From an uncultured Collinsella sp. (GTDB taxonomy: Bacteria > Actinomycetota > Coriobacteriia > Coriobacteriales > Coriobacteriaceae), in assembly GCA_902470695.1 (NCBI GenBank), contig CABRHH010000015.1:1-60338 (forward strand): a stretch of DNA of 60,338 nucleotides, written 5' to 3'. The position numbers and the translations under genes were made by a program. This document shows positions 33,618-41,949 of the stretch, in pieces. The notes under the pieces are model-generated. The model was not told the origin of the DNA and made no database searches. It was given only the letters and a program-made list of their open reading frames with translations. Each line of letters starts with the position of its first letter. Positions within the stretch are counted from its first letter, which is position 1.

Positions 33618-35966
33618 CTACAGCGACGCCTCGTGGTCGGCGGCCTTCTTGGCCGTGCGGATCAGGAATTCCTGGTTGGAGTTGGTGCCCTTCAGGCCCT
33701 TGATGAAGGAGGCCGCGGCGCGCTCCGTGTTGCTCATGTTCGCCAGAATGCGGCGAATGCCCCACACGAACGGACGCATCTGCTCGTCAACCAGCAAATC
33801 CTCGTTACGCGTACCGGATGCCACCGGGTCGATGGCCGGGAAGATGCGGCGATCGGCCAGGTCGCGGTCGAGCTTGAGCTCCATGTTGCCGGTACCCTTG
33901 AACTCCTCGAAAATCACCTCGTCCATCTTGGAGCCGGTGTCTATGAGCGCGGAAGCGAGGATGGTAAGCGAGCCGCCGTTCTCGATATTGCGGGCGGCAC
34001 CCAGGAAGCGCTTGGGCGGGTACAGCGCCGCGGAGTCCACGCCGCCCGAAAGGATGCGGCCCGAAGCGGGCGCGGCGAGGTTGTAGGCACGCGCCAGACG
34101 GGTGATGGAGTCGAGCACCACCACGACATCGCCGCCCATCTCCACGATGCGCTTGGCGCGCTCGATCACGAGCTCCGACACGCGCGTGTGGTTGTCGGCC
34201 GGCATGTCGAAGGTCGAGGCCACCACGTCGCCCTTGATGGAGCGCTGCATGTCGGTAACCTCTTCGGGGCGCTCGTCCACGAGCAGGCAGATGAGGTGCA
34301 CCTCGGGGTTGTTCACCGCAATCGACTGGCAGATCTTCTTCAGGATGGTGGTCTTGCCGGCCTTGGGCGGCGACACGATCAGGCCGCGCTGACCCTTGCC
34401 GATCGGGCTCACGATATCGATGGCGCGCCCGGTGATCGAATCGCGACCGCACTCCATCTTGAGCGGCTCGTTGGGATAGATCGGCGTGAGATCGGAGAAC
34501 TTCGGGCGCTGACGCACCTGCTCGGGGTCCATGCCGTTCACGGAACGGAGCTTCACCAAGCCGGGGAACTTGTCGTTCACGCGGGCGGGACGCAGCGTGC
34601 CGGCTATCAGGTCGCCGGAGCGCAGGCGGGCGCCGCGGATGAGGTTCGCCGCCACGAAGGCGTCGTCACGGCTGGGCATGAAGCCGTGGGCGCGGATATA
34701 GCCGAAGCCCTCGTTGGTGATGTCGAGGATGCCCTCGATCTCACGGAAGCCCTCGGCGCGCGCCGCAGCGGCGTAGACCTCCTCCACGAGCTCGGCCTTC
34801 TTCTTGCCCGTAACATCGATCTCGAGCTCCTTGGCCTTCGTGCGGAGCTCGGCGACCTTCATGGACGTCAACTCGTCGCGCGTGAGGCTCGGCTCGACCG
34901 GCGCGTTACGGTTGCGCTTATTGCGTTGGTTCTGATTTTGCTGCCGCTGCCCACGACGGTCACCCTTGCCGTCGCGACCGGAGCGTTCGCTGTGCTCGCG
35001 GCCGGGCTTGCCGGAGCGGTCCTCGCGTTTGCCGTCCTCGCGCTTGGCATCGTCGCGCTTCGCGTCATCGCGTTTGCCCTCGTCGCGCTTGCTGTCATCG
35101 CGCTTGTCCTGGCGCGCCTTGCGACCCGGGCGCTCGGACGTCTTCTCGGACGCGCCGTCATGCGCACGGCCCTCGGCACCCTCGCCCTTGCGCGCACGCG
35201 CCTTGCGGCCCGGGCGCACGTCGATGGCCGGCTCGGAAGCCTCGCCTGCCGTGTGCTCGCCCTCACCCGCAGCCGCCGCCTGTGCGGCCGCCTGCGCCGC
35301 CGCCAGGGCAGCGGCTGCGGCCTTCTCCGCCTCGACATAGGCTTTGGGCTTACGACCGCGCCGGTGCGGGCGCAGCGCCGGATCGACGAACGGAATCACG
35401 ATCTGCTCAGGAGAGGCCGGCGCCTCTGCCGTCTGCGAAGCCCCAGAGCCCTTTGCGCGCCGAAACGCGGGCTCGGCGGCAGCAGATGCCGGCTCGGCAG
35501 CAGCGGACGCGGCTCCGGCAGGCTTCGATGCCGGCGAGGCGGCCTCAGGGGCGGGAGCGACTGCCCGGTGCGCGGAGGCGGCAGAAGCGGTGGATGCGGG
35601 CGCCTCGTCGGCGTCTCCGCGCTCCCCCGCCTGCGCCAGCAACTCAGCGGCGCGCTCGGCCTGCTGGCGCTGGCGACGCACCACCGACGCCTGGCTGACC
35701 TGCGCCAGGGCGCGGGCCTGCATCACCTCGGCCGACTCAGGCGCACGCTCCTCCGCTGCACTGCGTGTGCGGGGACGACGGGTGTGCTTCGGACGGGATT
35801 CCTCAGAGGACGCTTCCGGCTCCGGCGACCCATCGGAATCAGCCGCCTTGCGCGTGCGGCGACGCGCCTTCGGCGTCTCAGGCGCCTGCGTCTCAGGCGC
35901 CTCGGGGGCCGTCTGAGATACGCTCGCCTCATTGCGCGGTGCCTCGGTATTCATTTCATCAGACAC
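33618..35966 (-). CDS. rho: Transcription termination factor Rho with long charged N-terminal extension
   Basis: A 782-residue Rho, compared with about 420 residues in E. coli. The C-terminal 420 residues are a complete Rho core: a helical N-terminal subdomain (LTRDELTSMKVAELR), the RNA-binding OSB fold (GFGYIRAHGFMPSRDDAFVA), Walker A (SPPKAGKTT), Walker B region (VVVVLDSITRLARAYN) and the R-loop end. The first 360 residues are low-complexity: Ala/Glu/Pro-rich, then Arg/Asp/Lys repeats (KRDDAKRDDAKREDGKRED), then Gln/Asn/Arg. Actinobacterial Rho proteins are known for such inserts, which add RNA contacts. The start is a GTG with no clear ribosome binding site; an ATG four codons later is possible. 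Confidence 0.95.
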   Translation of the reverse strand: MSDEMNTEAPRNEASVSQTAPEAPETQAPETPKARRRTRKAADSDGSPEPEASSEESRPKHTRRPRTRSAAEERAPESAEVMQARALAQVSQASVVRRQRQQAERAAELLAQAGERGDADEAPASTASAASAHRAVAPAPEAASPASKPAGAASAAAEPASAAAEPAFRRAKGSGASQTAEAPASPEQIVIPFVDPALRPHRRGRKPKAYVEAEKAAAAALAAAQAAAQAAAAGEGEHTAGEASEPAIDVRPGRKARARKGEGAEGRAHDGASEKTSERPGRKARQDKRDDSKRDEGKRDDAKRDDAKREDGKREDRSGKPGREHSERSGRDGKGDRRGQRQQNQNQRNKRNRNAPVEPSLTRDELTSMKVAELRTKAKELEIDVTGKKKAELVEEVYAAAARAEGFREIEGILDITNEGFGYIRAHGFMPSRDDAFVAANLIRGARLRSGDLIAGTLRPARVNDKFPGLVKLRSVNGMDPEQVRQRPKFSDLTPIYPNEPLKMECGRDSITGRAIDIVSPIGKGQRGLIVSPPKAGKTTILKKICQSIAVNNPEVHLICLLVDERPEEVTDMQRSIKGDVVASTFDMPADNHTRVSELVIERAKRIVEMGGDVVVVLDSITRLARAYNLAAPASGRILSGGVDSAALYPPKRFLGAARNIENGGSLTILASALIDTGSKMDEVIFEEFKGTGNMELKLDRDLADRRIFPAIDPVASGTRNEDLLVDEQMRPFVWGIRRILANMSNTERAAASFIKGLKGTNSNQEFLIRTAKKAADHEASL

Positions 35967-36037
35967 AGGTTGTACTACTTTCTTCTCATGTCCAATACAA
36001 CACGGTCACACCGGACCGTTCTGGCAACTGGAGATAC

Positions 36038-36085
36038 GTGAATCTATTCACATGAAAGATTGATGCGCTCATGCGCAGTGTGAAT
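36038..36085 (-). promoter_or_regulatory. GTGAAT half-sites upstream of rho
   Basis: GTGAATCTATTCAC (36038-36051) is a palindrome with a 2-base centre, and another GTGAAT lies at 36080-36085. They are 70-120 bases upstream of the rho start in AT-rich DNA and might be an operator or promoter element. The rest of 35967-36337 shows nothing more. Confidence 0.3.
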
Positions 36086-36337
36086 ATACCACACCGAATA
36101 GCCGCACATGCAACCACGCGGGCATTTATTGCCGTAAAACCCGAAAACGCGGGGCTTGGAGCGCGCATCCGCCACGTACGCCTGCCGCATACGCACACAC
36201 ACGCATGCCACAACCTCGCACACCCAGCGGACCGAAAGGGGCCAGCGCGCCGCCGGGCAGCCCAAAACCCGAGCCGTGGCGAATCGCGGCGGATTATGCG
36301 GAGTCGCGCCACACCGCACATCCGCCGGGCCCCATAC

Positions 36338-36377
36338 GAAAAACGGCCGGGGCCCCACCTGGGAACCCCGACCGTTT
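36338..36377 (-). terminator. Intrinsic terminator of argS
   Basis: AAACGG-C-CGGGG pairs with CCCCG-A-CCGTTT around a 13-base middle. On the minus strand it is followed by TTTTTCG. It lies 27 bases past the argS stop codon. Confidence 0.85.
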
Positions 36378-36403
36378 CAACTCATGGCACAGAGGCTGCC
36401 GTC

Positions 36404-38257
36404 CTACATCTGCTCGGGCGCGGACACGCCGATCAGGCTCAGCACGAGCGCCAGCACGGAGCGCACGGCGTCGCAGGCGGCCAGACGCGCGCGAGACAGC
36501 TCGGCGTCGACCGGACGGCCCTCGCTGGGGAGCACCTGACAGGCCTGGTAGAAGCTGTGGAAGCCGGCGGCGAGCTCCTCGGCGAAATGCGACAGGCGGA
36601 ACGGCGCGCGGTCGCGGGCGCAGCTGGCGATGAGGTCCTCCAGCTCGGAGAGCTTGCGGGAGAGCGCCTGCTCGGTGGGATCGGTCAGCAGCGCGTAGTC
36701 AACGTCGTCGCCGATGGCCTTGGCAGCGACGGCAGCCATGCCCATCTCGGCGGCCTGCTCCGGCGTCACGCCAGCGGCCTTGCGCAGGATGGAGCAGATG
36801 CGGGCATGCGCATACTGCACGTAATACACCGGGTTGTTCTGGCTCTTCTCCTTGACGGCCTCGATATCGAAGTCGATGGCCTGGTTGGAGGAGCGCGAGA
36901 TCAGGGTGTAGCGCGTGGCGTCGGCGCCCACCTCGTCCACGAGCTCCTGGAAGGTGACCATGGTGCCCTTGCGCTTGGACATGCGGATGGGCTTGCCGTT
37001 GCGCAGTAGGTTGACGAACTGGCCCAGCAGGACCTCGAACTGGCCCGGGTAGCCCAGGGCGTCGCACACGCAGCGGACGCGGTTGATGTAGCCGTGGTGG
37101 TCGCAGCCCCAGATGTCGATGACATGGTCCACGCGCTGGAACTTGTCCCAGTGATAGGCCACGTCGGAGGCGAAGTAGGTGTACTCGCCGTTGGCCTTCA
37201 CCAGCACGCGGTCCTTGTCGTCGCCCAGGTCGGTGGAGCGGAACCACAGGGCGCCGTCCTTGGTGTAGAGATAGCCCATCTCCTCGAGCTTGGCAAAGGC
37301 ACGGTCGACCGCGGAGGTGCCGGCGTTTGCGCCCTCGGTGTCCTTGATGTAGACGGTGCGCTCGGAGAACCATTTGTCGAAGTCGCAGCGGACGTCATGG
37401 CACAGCTGGCGCATGTTCTCCACCATCTTGGCGTAACCCTCCTCGCGGAAGTAGAGCATGCGCTCCTCATCCGTGGCGTGGGCCCACTTGTCGCCGTCCT
37501 TCTTGTAGAAGGCCGCCGCCTCGTCGATGATGTAGGTGCCGCCGTAGGCGTTGCCGCCCAAACCCTGGGTGAAGGCGTCCATGTAGGGATGGCTGTCCAG
37601 GTGCTCGTCGGCCTCGTCCTGCACGTAGTTGTCACGGTCCTGGGCGAGGAGGTCACGGGCGGCGTCGATGTCCAGACCCTGCTTCTCCATAATCTCGACC
37701 AGCTGCATGTAGCGGTAGGAGATGGAGTTGCCGAACACGTCCATCTGGGAGCCGTGGTCGTTGATGTAGAACTCGCGCTGGATGTCATAGCCGGCGTGGC
37801 TCATGACGCGGCACAGCGAGTCGCCGAGTGCGGCCCAGCGGCCGTGGCCCACGTGCATGGGGCCCACCGGGTTGGCGGACACGAACTCGACCTGGGTCTT
37901 GAGGCCGCCGCCCACGTTGGATTTCGCAAAATCCATGCCCTCGGCGCGCGCAGCGCCGAACACGGCGTTTTTGGACGCGGCGGACAGATAGAAGTTGATG
38001 AATCCGGGGCCCGCGATCTCGACCTTCTCGACCTGCGCGCTCTCGGGCAGGTGCTTGACGATGGCCTCGGCAATGGCGCGCGGGGCGCAGTGCGCGAGCT
38101 TGGCGGACTTCAGGGCCATGGTCGAGGTCCACTCGCCATGTGAAGTATCGGCCGGTCGCTCGATACCGCAGTCCTCCACCTCGAACGCGGGCAGGTCGCC
38201 AGCCTCCTGGGCGTCAATGAGCGCGGCGCGTACCAGCTCTTCGATCTTCTCCGGCAT
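36404..38257 (-). CDS. argS: Arginyl-tRNA synthetase
   Basis: A 617-residue class I synthetase that charges tRNA-Arg. It has the ArgRS N-terminal domain, ANPVGPMHVGHGRWAALGDS (the HIGH-type signature, HVGH), MSKRKG (the KMSKS counterpart, with Arg in place of Ser), and the DALR anticodon-binding domain ending in LALVLSLIGVSAPEQM. AGGAGG lies 5 bases before the ATG at 38257, which excludes the upstream in-frame ATG. It is transcribed alone. Confidence 0.97.
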   Translation of the reverse strand: MPEKIEELVRAALIDAQEAGDLPAFEVEDCGIERPADTSHGEWTSTMALKSAKLAHCAPRAIAEAIVKHLPESAQVEKVEIAGPGFINFYLSAASKNAVFGAARAEGMDFAKSNVGGGLKTQVEFVSANPVGPMHVGHGRWAALGDSLCRVMSHAGYDIQREFYINDHGSQMDVFGNSISYRYMQLVEIMEKQGLDIDAARDLLAQDRDNYVQDEADEHLDSHPYMDAFTQGLGGNAYGGTYIIDEAAAFYKKDGDKWAHATDEERMLYFREEGYAKMVENMRQLCHDVRCDFDKWFSERTVYIKDTEGANAGTSAVDRAFAKLEEMGYLYTKDGALWFRSTDLGDDKDRVLVKANGEYTYFASDVAYHWDKFQRVDHVIDIWGCDHHGYINRVRCVCDALGYPGQFEVLLGQFVNLLRNGKPIRMSKRKGTMVTFQELVDEVGADATRYTLISRSSNQAIDFDIEAVKEKSQNNPVYYVQYAHARICSILRKAAGVTPEQAAEMGMAAVAAKAIGDDVDYALLTDPTEQALSRKLSELEDLIASCARDRAPFRLSHFAEELAAGFHSFYQACQVLPSEGRPVDAELSRARLAACDAVRSVLALVLSLIGVSAPEQM

Positions 38258-38641
38258 AGGTCCTCCTCCGATGAGCACCCCCGAGCCGTGCGCATCGCCG
38301 CGCAGCGGCCGGGATTTGACATAGTATCGTCAAGTACTTTACCACACGCAAGCTCGCGGTCTGCCTGCTATTTTGAAGGCGCACCCAGCGCGAGGGCGGC
38401 ACCATGCCGACTCCCGTCGGCTCCAGGGCACATACGGATTGCCGCCAGACGTGCCCATCTGGCGCACCACGGCGCGCAAGCCTCGAAACGGTTCGGCATG
38501 CACCGCGCGGGGAGCGATGATCCTCATGGTGCCCCTCCTGTGCCGAAATTGTGCTCACGCACGGTAACATTAGATGAAAAGCCCACGTAAATATGGTAAT
38601 ATGGGTATTTAGTAGCGTTTAGCCAATCAGTTGGAGGCAGC
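38258..38641. other. Divergent control region between argS and the carD-like gene
   Basis: It should hold both promoters. On the plus strand TAACAT (38565-38570) and TAAATA (38588-38593) are 17 bases apart and could serve the carD-like gene, weakly. A TTGAC/GTCAA inverted repeat with an 8-base spacer lies at 38316-38333, about 60 bases upstream of argS; it includes a perfect TTGACA but no matching -10. No gene is visible. Confidence 0.4.
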
Positions 38642-39148
38642 ATGTTTGCAATCGGAGAGCACGTCATTCACCCGGGCCAGGGAGTCTGCACCGTCATGGG
38701 GTTCCGCGATGACACGCCAGCGCCCATGATCGACCTGTACGCAAAAACCGGTCATTCTGAAACCCACATCCTCTACCCGCTCGCCCAGCAGGACCGCCTG
38801 CATGCGGCCATCTCGCCCGAAGCGGCCGAGGACCTGCTTGCGCGCTACGATCAGCTGGAAACCGACCCGTTCACCGAGCGCAACAGCAACCTTGAGGAAA
38901 CCTACTTCAAAAAGCTCATCCACCTCGGTGCGCCCGAGACCATGCGCGTGGCCAAGACCATGCGCGAGCGCATCCACGATGCGCAGCGCCGCGGCAAGAA
39001 GCCGAGCAGCTACTACAACCGCGTGCTGAAGGAGGCGCGCCGCCGCTCGATCGAGGAGCTCGCCGTGGTGCTCGACCGCAGCGAGCAGGATATCGAGCGC
39101 CGCATCGACGACGCCGCCTCGCGCGCGTTTGCCGCCGCTGAGAACTAA
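38642..39148 (+). CDS. carD: CarD family transcriptional regulator
   Basis: A 168-residue protein. FAIGEHVIHPGQGVCTVMGF is the N-terminal RNA-polymerase-interacting (TRCF-like) domain; the C-terminal half is helical and basic (YYNRVLKEARRRSIEELAVV), the DNA-binding part of CarD/CdnL proteins. Such proteins bind the RNA polymerase beta subunit and stabilise the open complex, mainly at rRNA and housekeeping promoters. GGAGG lies 6 bases before the ATG. The gene name is by family; a CarD paralogue with a specialised role cannot be excluded. Confidence 0.92.
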   Translation: MFAIGEHVIHPGQGVCTVMGFRDDTPAPMIDLYAKTGHSETHILYPLAQQDRLHAAISPEAAEDLLARYDQLETDPFTERNSNLEETYFKKLIHLGAPETMRVAKTMRERIHDAQRRGKKPSSYYNRVLKEARRRSIEELAVVLDRSEQDIERRIDDAASRAFAAAEN

Positions 39149-39166
39149 GCGCCGAGGTGCCGCCTC

Positions 39167-39196
39167 CCCCTGCCGCCTGCACAGCACGCGCAGGGG
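39167..39196 (+). terminator. Terminator-like hairpin after the carD-like gene
   Basis: CCCCTGC (39167-39173) pairs with GCAGGGG (39190-39196), followed by CCTTCC. The T-content is low, so termination may be partial. Confidence 0.4.
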
Positions 39197-39268
39197 CCTT
39201 CCGCCCATGTCGCACATCGTCGGCTTAAAACAACCTATTGGCACACAACACCTAACGCGACCCTGAAT

Positions 39269-39313
39269 GCGCTACCCTATCAGGCAACATCGTTTGCAGT
39301 GAAAGGGTAGCGC
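39269..39313 (+). promoter_or_regulatory. Hairpin that would hide the ribosome binding site of the M24 peptidase
   Basis: GCGCTACCCT (39269-39278) is exactly complementary to AGGGTAGCGC (39304-39313), which contains the AGGG of the ribosome binding site and ends one base before the ATG at 39315. The loop is 25 bases. In the mRNA this 10-bp stem, rich in G and C, would block translation unless opened by a protein, a ligand, a small RNA or temperature. Confidence 0.55.
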
Positions 39314-39314
39314 T

Positions 39315-40406
39315 ATGGCAACCGTCGACATGAACCGTGCGAACCGCATCCTGGAGGCCCTCGAGCAGCTGCGGGGCGACGCGCAGCTGCTCATCACCGA
39401 CCCGTGGTCGATCTTCTATCTCACCGGCTTTTACGCCGATATGCTCGAGCGGTTCTCGGGCATCGCGCTGAGGCGCGGCGAGCAGCCCATCATCATGATC
39501 AACGAGCTGCATCAGCTCCCCGTCTTCGACAACGCCGAGATTCGCTATCACCGCGACACCGACGACGTCGCCGCCGCGATCGCCGATGCGCTCGACCCGG
39601 CGCGCCCGCTCGGCGTCGAGGCGTCGCTGCGCGCCGGGGTGCTGCTGCCTCTCCAGGCGCGCCAGGCGGCAGCGGGCTGTTTCCTCGCCGATGCGGCCGT
39701 GCGCGCCGCACGCAGCCGCAAAGATGCCCGCGAGCGCGAGCTCATGCGCCGCTCGAGCGCCGCGAACGACGCCGTCATGGAGCAGGCGCGGAATCTGATT
39801 GCGCCCGGCATCACCGAGCGCGCGGTTGCCGACCAACTGCTGGGGCTGTACCGTGCGCAGGGCTGCGAGGACTTCTCGTTCCCGCCGATCGTGAGCTTTG
39901 GCGCAAACGCCGCCGACCCGCACCATGAGCCCGACGACACCCGTCTGCGCGAGGGCGACGTGGTGCTGTTCGATATCGGCGGGCGCTATCAGCGCTATTG
40001 CTCGGACATGACCCGCACGTTCTTTTGGGGCGAACCCGATCCGGAAGCGCAGCGCGTCCATGAGATCGTCTGCCGCGCCAACGAGGCCGCCGAGGCCATG
40101 ATTCGCCCCGGTGTGCGCTTCTGCGACGTCGACCGCGCCGCTCGCGCGGTGATCGAGCAGGCCGGCTACGGCGCCTTCTTCACGCACCGGCTCGGGCACA
40201 GCATCGGCTTGCAGGACCACGAGCCCGGCGATGTCTCGACCGCCAACACCGATCACGTCGAGGCAGGCATGACCTTCTCCATCGAGCCGGGAATCTACCT
40301 GCCGGGGCGCTTCGGCGTGCGGATCGAGGACCTGGTGCTCGTGCACGAGGACGGCGTGGAGGTGCTCAACAGCTATCCGCACGAAGCCCGCCGTCTCGAC
40401 GCGTAG
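39315..40406 (+). CDS. M24 family Xaa-Pro peptidase
   Basis: A 363-residue cytoplasmic metallopeptidase. Residues 1 to about 125 are the creatinase N-terminal domain. The pita-bread domain follows, with its five metal ligands visible: VVLFDIGGRYQRYCSDMTRT (two Asp), HRLGHSIGLQDHE (His), FSIEPGIYLP (Glu) and VRIEDLVLV (Glu). It should remove an N-terminal residue ahead of proline or split Xaa-Pro dipeptides (PepP or PepQ type). AAAGGG lies just upstream, inside the hairpin described at 39269-39313. Confidence 0.93.
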   Translation: MATVDMNRANRILEALEQLRGDAQLLITDPWSIFYLTGFYADMLERFSGIALRRGEQPIIMINELHQLPVFDNAEIRYHRDTDDVAAAIADALDPARPLGVEASLRAGVLLPLQARQAAAGCFLADAAVRAARSRKDARERELMRRSSAANDAVMEQARNLIAPGITERAVADQLLGLYRAQGCEDFSFPPIVSFGANAADPHHEPDDTRLREGDVVLFDIGGRYQRYCSDMTRTFFWGEPDPEAQRVHEIVCRANEAAEAMIRPGVRFCDVDRAARAVIEQAGYGAFFTHRLGHSIGLQDHEPGDVSTANTDHVEAGMTFSIEPGIYLPGRFGVRIEDLVLVHEDGVEVLNSYPHEARRLDA

Positions 40407-40634
40407 CGTGCCGTGTGGCCCTGCAAGGCCCTCTCTTCGATCGGACGGCACGGCGCGACAGGGACATCCGGCTCGGCAGGCGGGCCCACCGATCGCTTCG
40501 CACGCCGAGCCGCCCTGCGTGCCCGCGCAATACGGCGGGCACCCGTATGCGAGGACGGCTCCCACACCGTGCACTCTTTCCATCGGCCCCCTTCCACCAG
40601 GCCCCTATAGGTCGAAGACCCCAAACCCTCAAGT

Positions 40635-40703
40635 TCAACATTAAGGTGAATTTTTGAAGCAACCCTGAACCTCAACTTTAAGGTGAGTGTTGAGGTCTAT
40701 ACT
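40635..40703 (+). promoter_or_regulatory. Promoter and two-copy operator of the RlpA-like gene
   Basis: TATACT (40698-40703) is a good -10. Just upstream ACCTCAAC (40669-40676) and GTTGAGGT (40689-40696) form a perfect 8-bp inverted repeat with a 12-base spacer. The half TCAACTTTAAGGTGAG (40672-40687) recurs as TCAACATTAAGGTGAA at 40635-40650, 37 bases upstream. The inverted repeat fills the space where -35 should be, so a dimeric regulator, perhaps MerR-like, may control this promoter. The rest of 40407-40634 holds a CGTGCCGT/ACGGCACG hairpin just after the M24 gene and nothing else. Confidence 0.55.
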
Positions 40704-40740
40704 GTCCAGCGTTCAACGACTCAAAGGGCGGTTTAGACCT

Positions 40741-41865
40741 ATGCGTTTTGACACTCAGCGAAAGATCGGCATGCGCGCGGCGCGCCTTGCCTGCGTGGCT
40801 GGCCTTTCGATCACCTTGGCCGCGGGCGGCGCGCTCGCCGTGGCCCCCTCCCCCGCCGCGGCGGCGACCGCGCAGACCACCTCGGAGCTCTCCCGCCTGC
40901 AGGCGGAGGTCGAGGCGGCCGCCAGCACCTACAACTCCGCCACGGCCAAGGCCGACGAGCTCAACGCTCAGGTCGATCAGATCGCCAGCGAGATCCTCAC
41001 CATCGAGCAGGAAAAGCTCCCCACCTATCAGAAGAAGGCGGCCGCAGCCGCCAGCAACCTCTACAAGATGAAGACCGGCTCGAGCAGCACGCTGTCGGCC
41101 CTGCTGGACAGCGACTCGTTCGCGGATTTCATCACGATGAGCAAGTACCTGAACACCATCCAAAAAGACAACGTCGACGCCTTGAACGAGCTGGACAAGG
41201 TCGAAGAGGAGCTGAACGACAAGCTGAGCGAGCTGAGCGCGGCAAAGGACCAGGCCCTCGCCGAGCAGCAGAAGGCTTCCGAGGCGCTCGCTGCCGCCAA
41301 GAGCTCCGCGGCCAAGATACAGCAGCAGGCCGATGCCGAAAACGCTGCGGAAGCGGCAGCGGCCGCGGCGGCCGCGCAGAAGGCGGCCGAGCTTGAAGCC
41401 GCCCAAGCGGCAAAGCAGCAGACCTCCTCCAACAGCCAGGCCTTCGGCAGCGCGCAGCAGGACTCCTCCGCGCAATCCGGCTCCGGCAGCTCCTCGAGCA
41501 ACGCCGGCAGCTCCACATCGGGCTCCATCAGCGACAGCGCGGGCAGCGGCAGCTCCTCCAGCACCTCCGACCAGAGCGGCTGGAAATCGGGCAAAGCCTC
41601 CTACTACGGCATCGGGGACGGGTTCATGGGCGGCACCACCGCCAGCGGCGACATCGTGACCGAGACTTCCATGGGCGTGGCGATGCTCAACGTGCCGCTC
41701 GGCACGCGCGTCGAGATCAGCTATAAGGGCAAGTCGGTCATCGCCGTGGTAAACGATCGCGGCCCCTATGCCAAGGACCGCGTCATCGACATGCAGCCCG
41801 CCGTGGCGCGTGCCCTCGGGTTCCTCTCGGTGGGTGTGGACACGGTCTCCTACCGCTTCCTGTAA
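40741..41865 (+). CDS. Secreted coiled-coil protein with RlpA-like double-psi beta-barrel domain
   Basis: A 374-residue exported protein. A signal peptide (residues about 1-40) is followed by a long Ala/Gln/Lys coiled coil (about 45-220, like the N-terminal part of PcsB and similar hydrolases), a Ser/Gly-rich linker (about 230-280), and a C-terminal RlpA-like barrel (KASYYGIGDGFMGGTTASGD; PLGTRVEISYKGKSVIAVVN; DRGPYAKDRVIDMQPAVARA). The barrel has the conserved Asp and the DRGPY motif of RlpA lytic-transglycosylase-type domains. It probably acts on peptidoglycan. The start at 40741 is set by the -10 at 40698-40703, which rules out the earlier in-frame ATG at 40687. Confidence 0.88.
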   Translation: MRFDTQRKIGMRAARLACVAGLSITLAAGGALAVAPSPAAAATAQTTSELSRLQAEVEAAASTYNSATAKADELNAQVDQIASEILTIEQEKLPTYQKKAAAAASNLYKMKTGSSSTLSALLDSDSFADFITMSKYLNTIQKDNVDALNELDKVEEELNDKLSELSAAKDQALAEQQKASEALAAAKSSAAKIQQQADAENAAEAAAAAAAAQKAAELEAAQAAKQQTSSNSQAFGSAQQDSSAQSGSGSSSSNAGSSTSGSISDSAGSGSSSSTSDQSGWKSGKASYYGIGDGFMGGTTASGDIVTETSMGVAMLNVPLGTRVEISYKGKSVIAVVNDRGPYAKDRVIDMQPAVARALGFLSVGVDTVSYRFL

Positions 41866-41916
41866 ACCCGTCAGCGGCGCCGCCGCATCGCACGCCGTAC
41901 GCCGCATGCACTTCAC

Positions 41917-41948
41917 ACCCCGTAGCACCCACGGAGGCTACGGGGTTT
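41917..41948 (+). terminator. Terminator of the RlpA-like gene
   Basis: ACCCCGTAGC (41917-41926) pairs perfectly with GCTACGGGGT (41937-41946) around a 10-base loop, followed by TTCC. It lies at the convergent junction with the TauE-like gene. Confidence 0.65.
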
Positions 41949-41949
41949 C

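Noticed and set aside
33594..36041. An 815-codon open frame on the plus strand
   Set aside because: It is antisense to rho, including its low-complexity part, and its translation is a shadow pattern of Leu, Arg, Gly and Val without domains.
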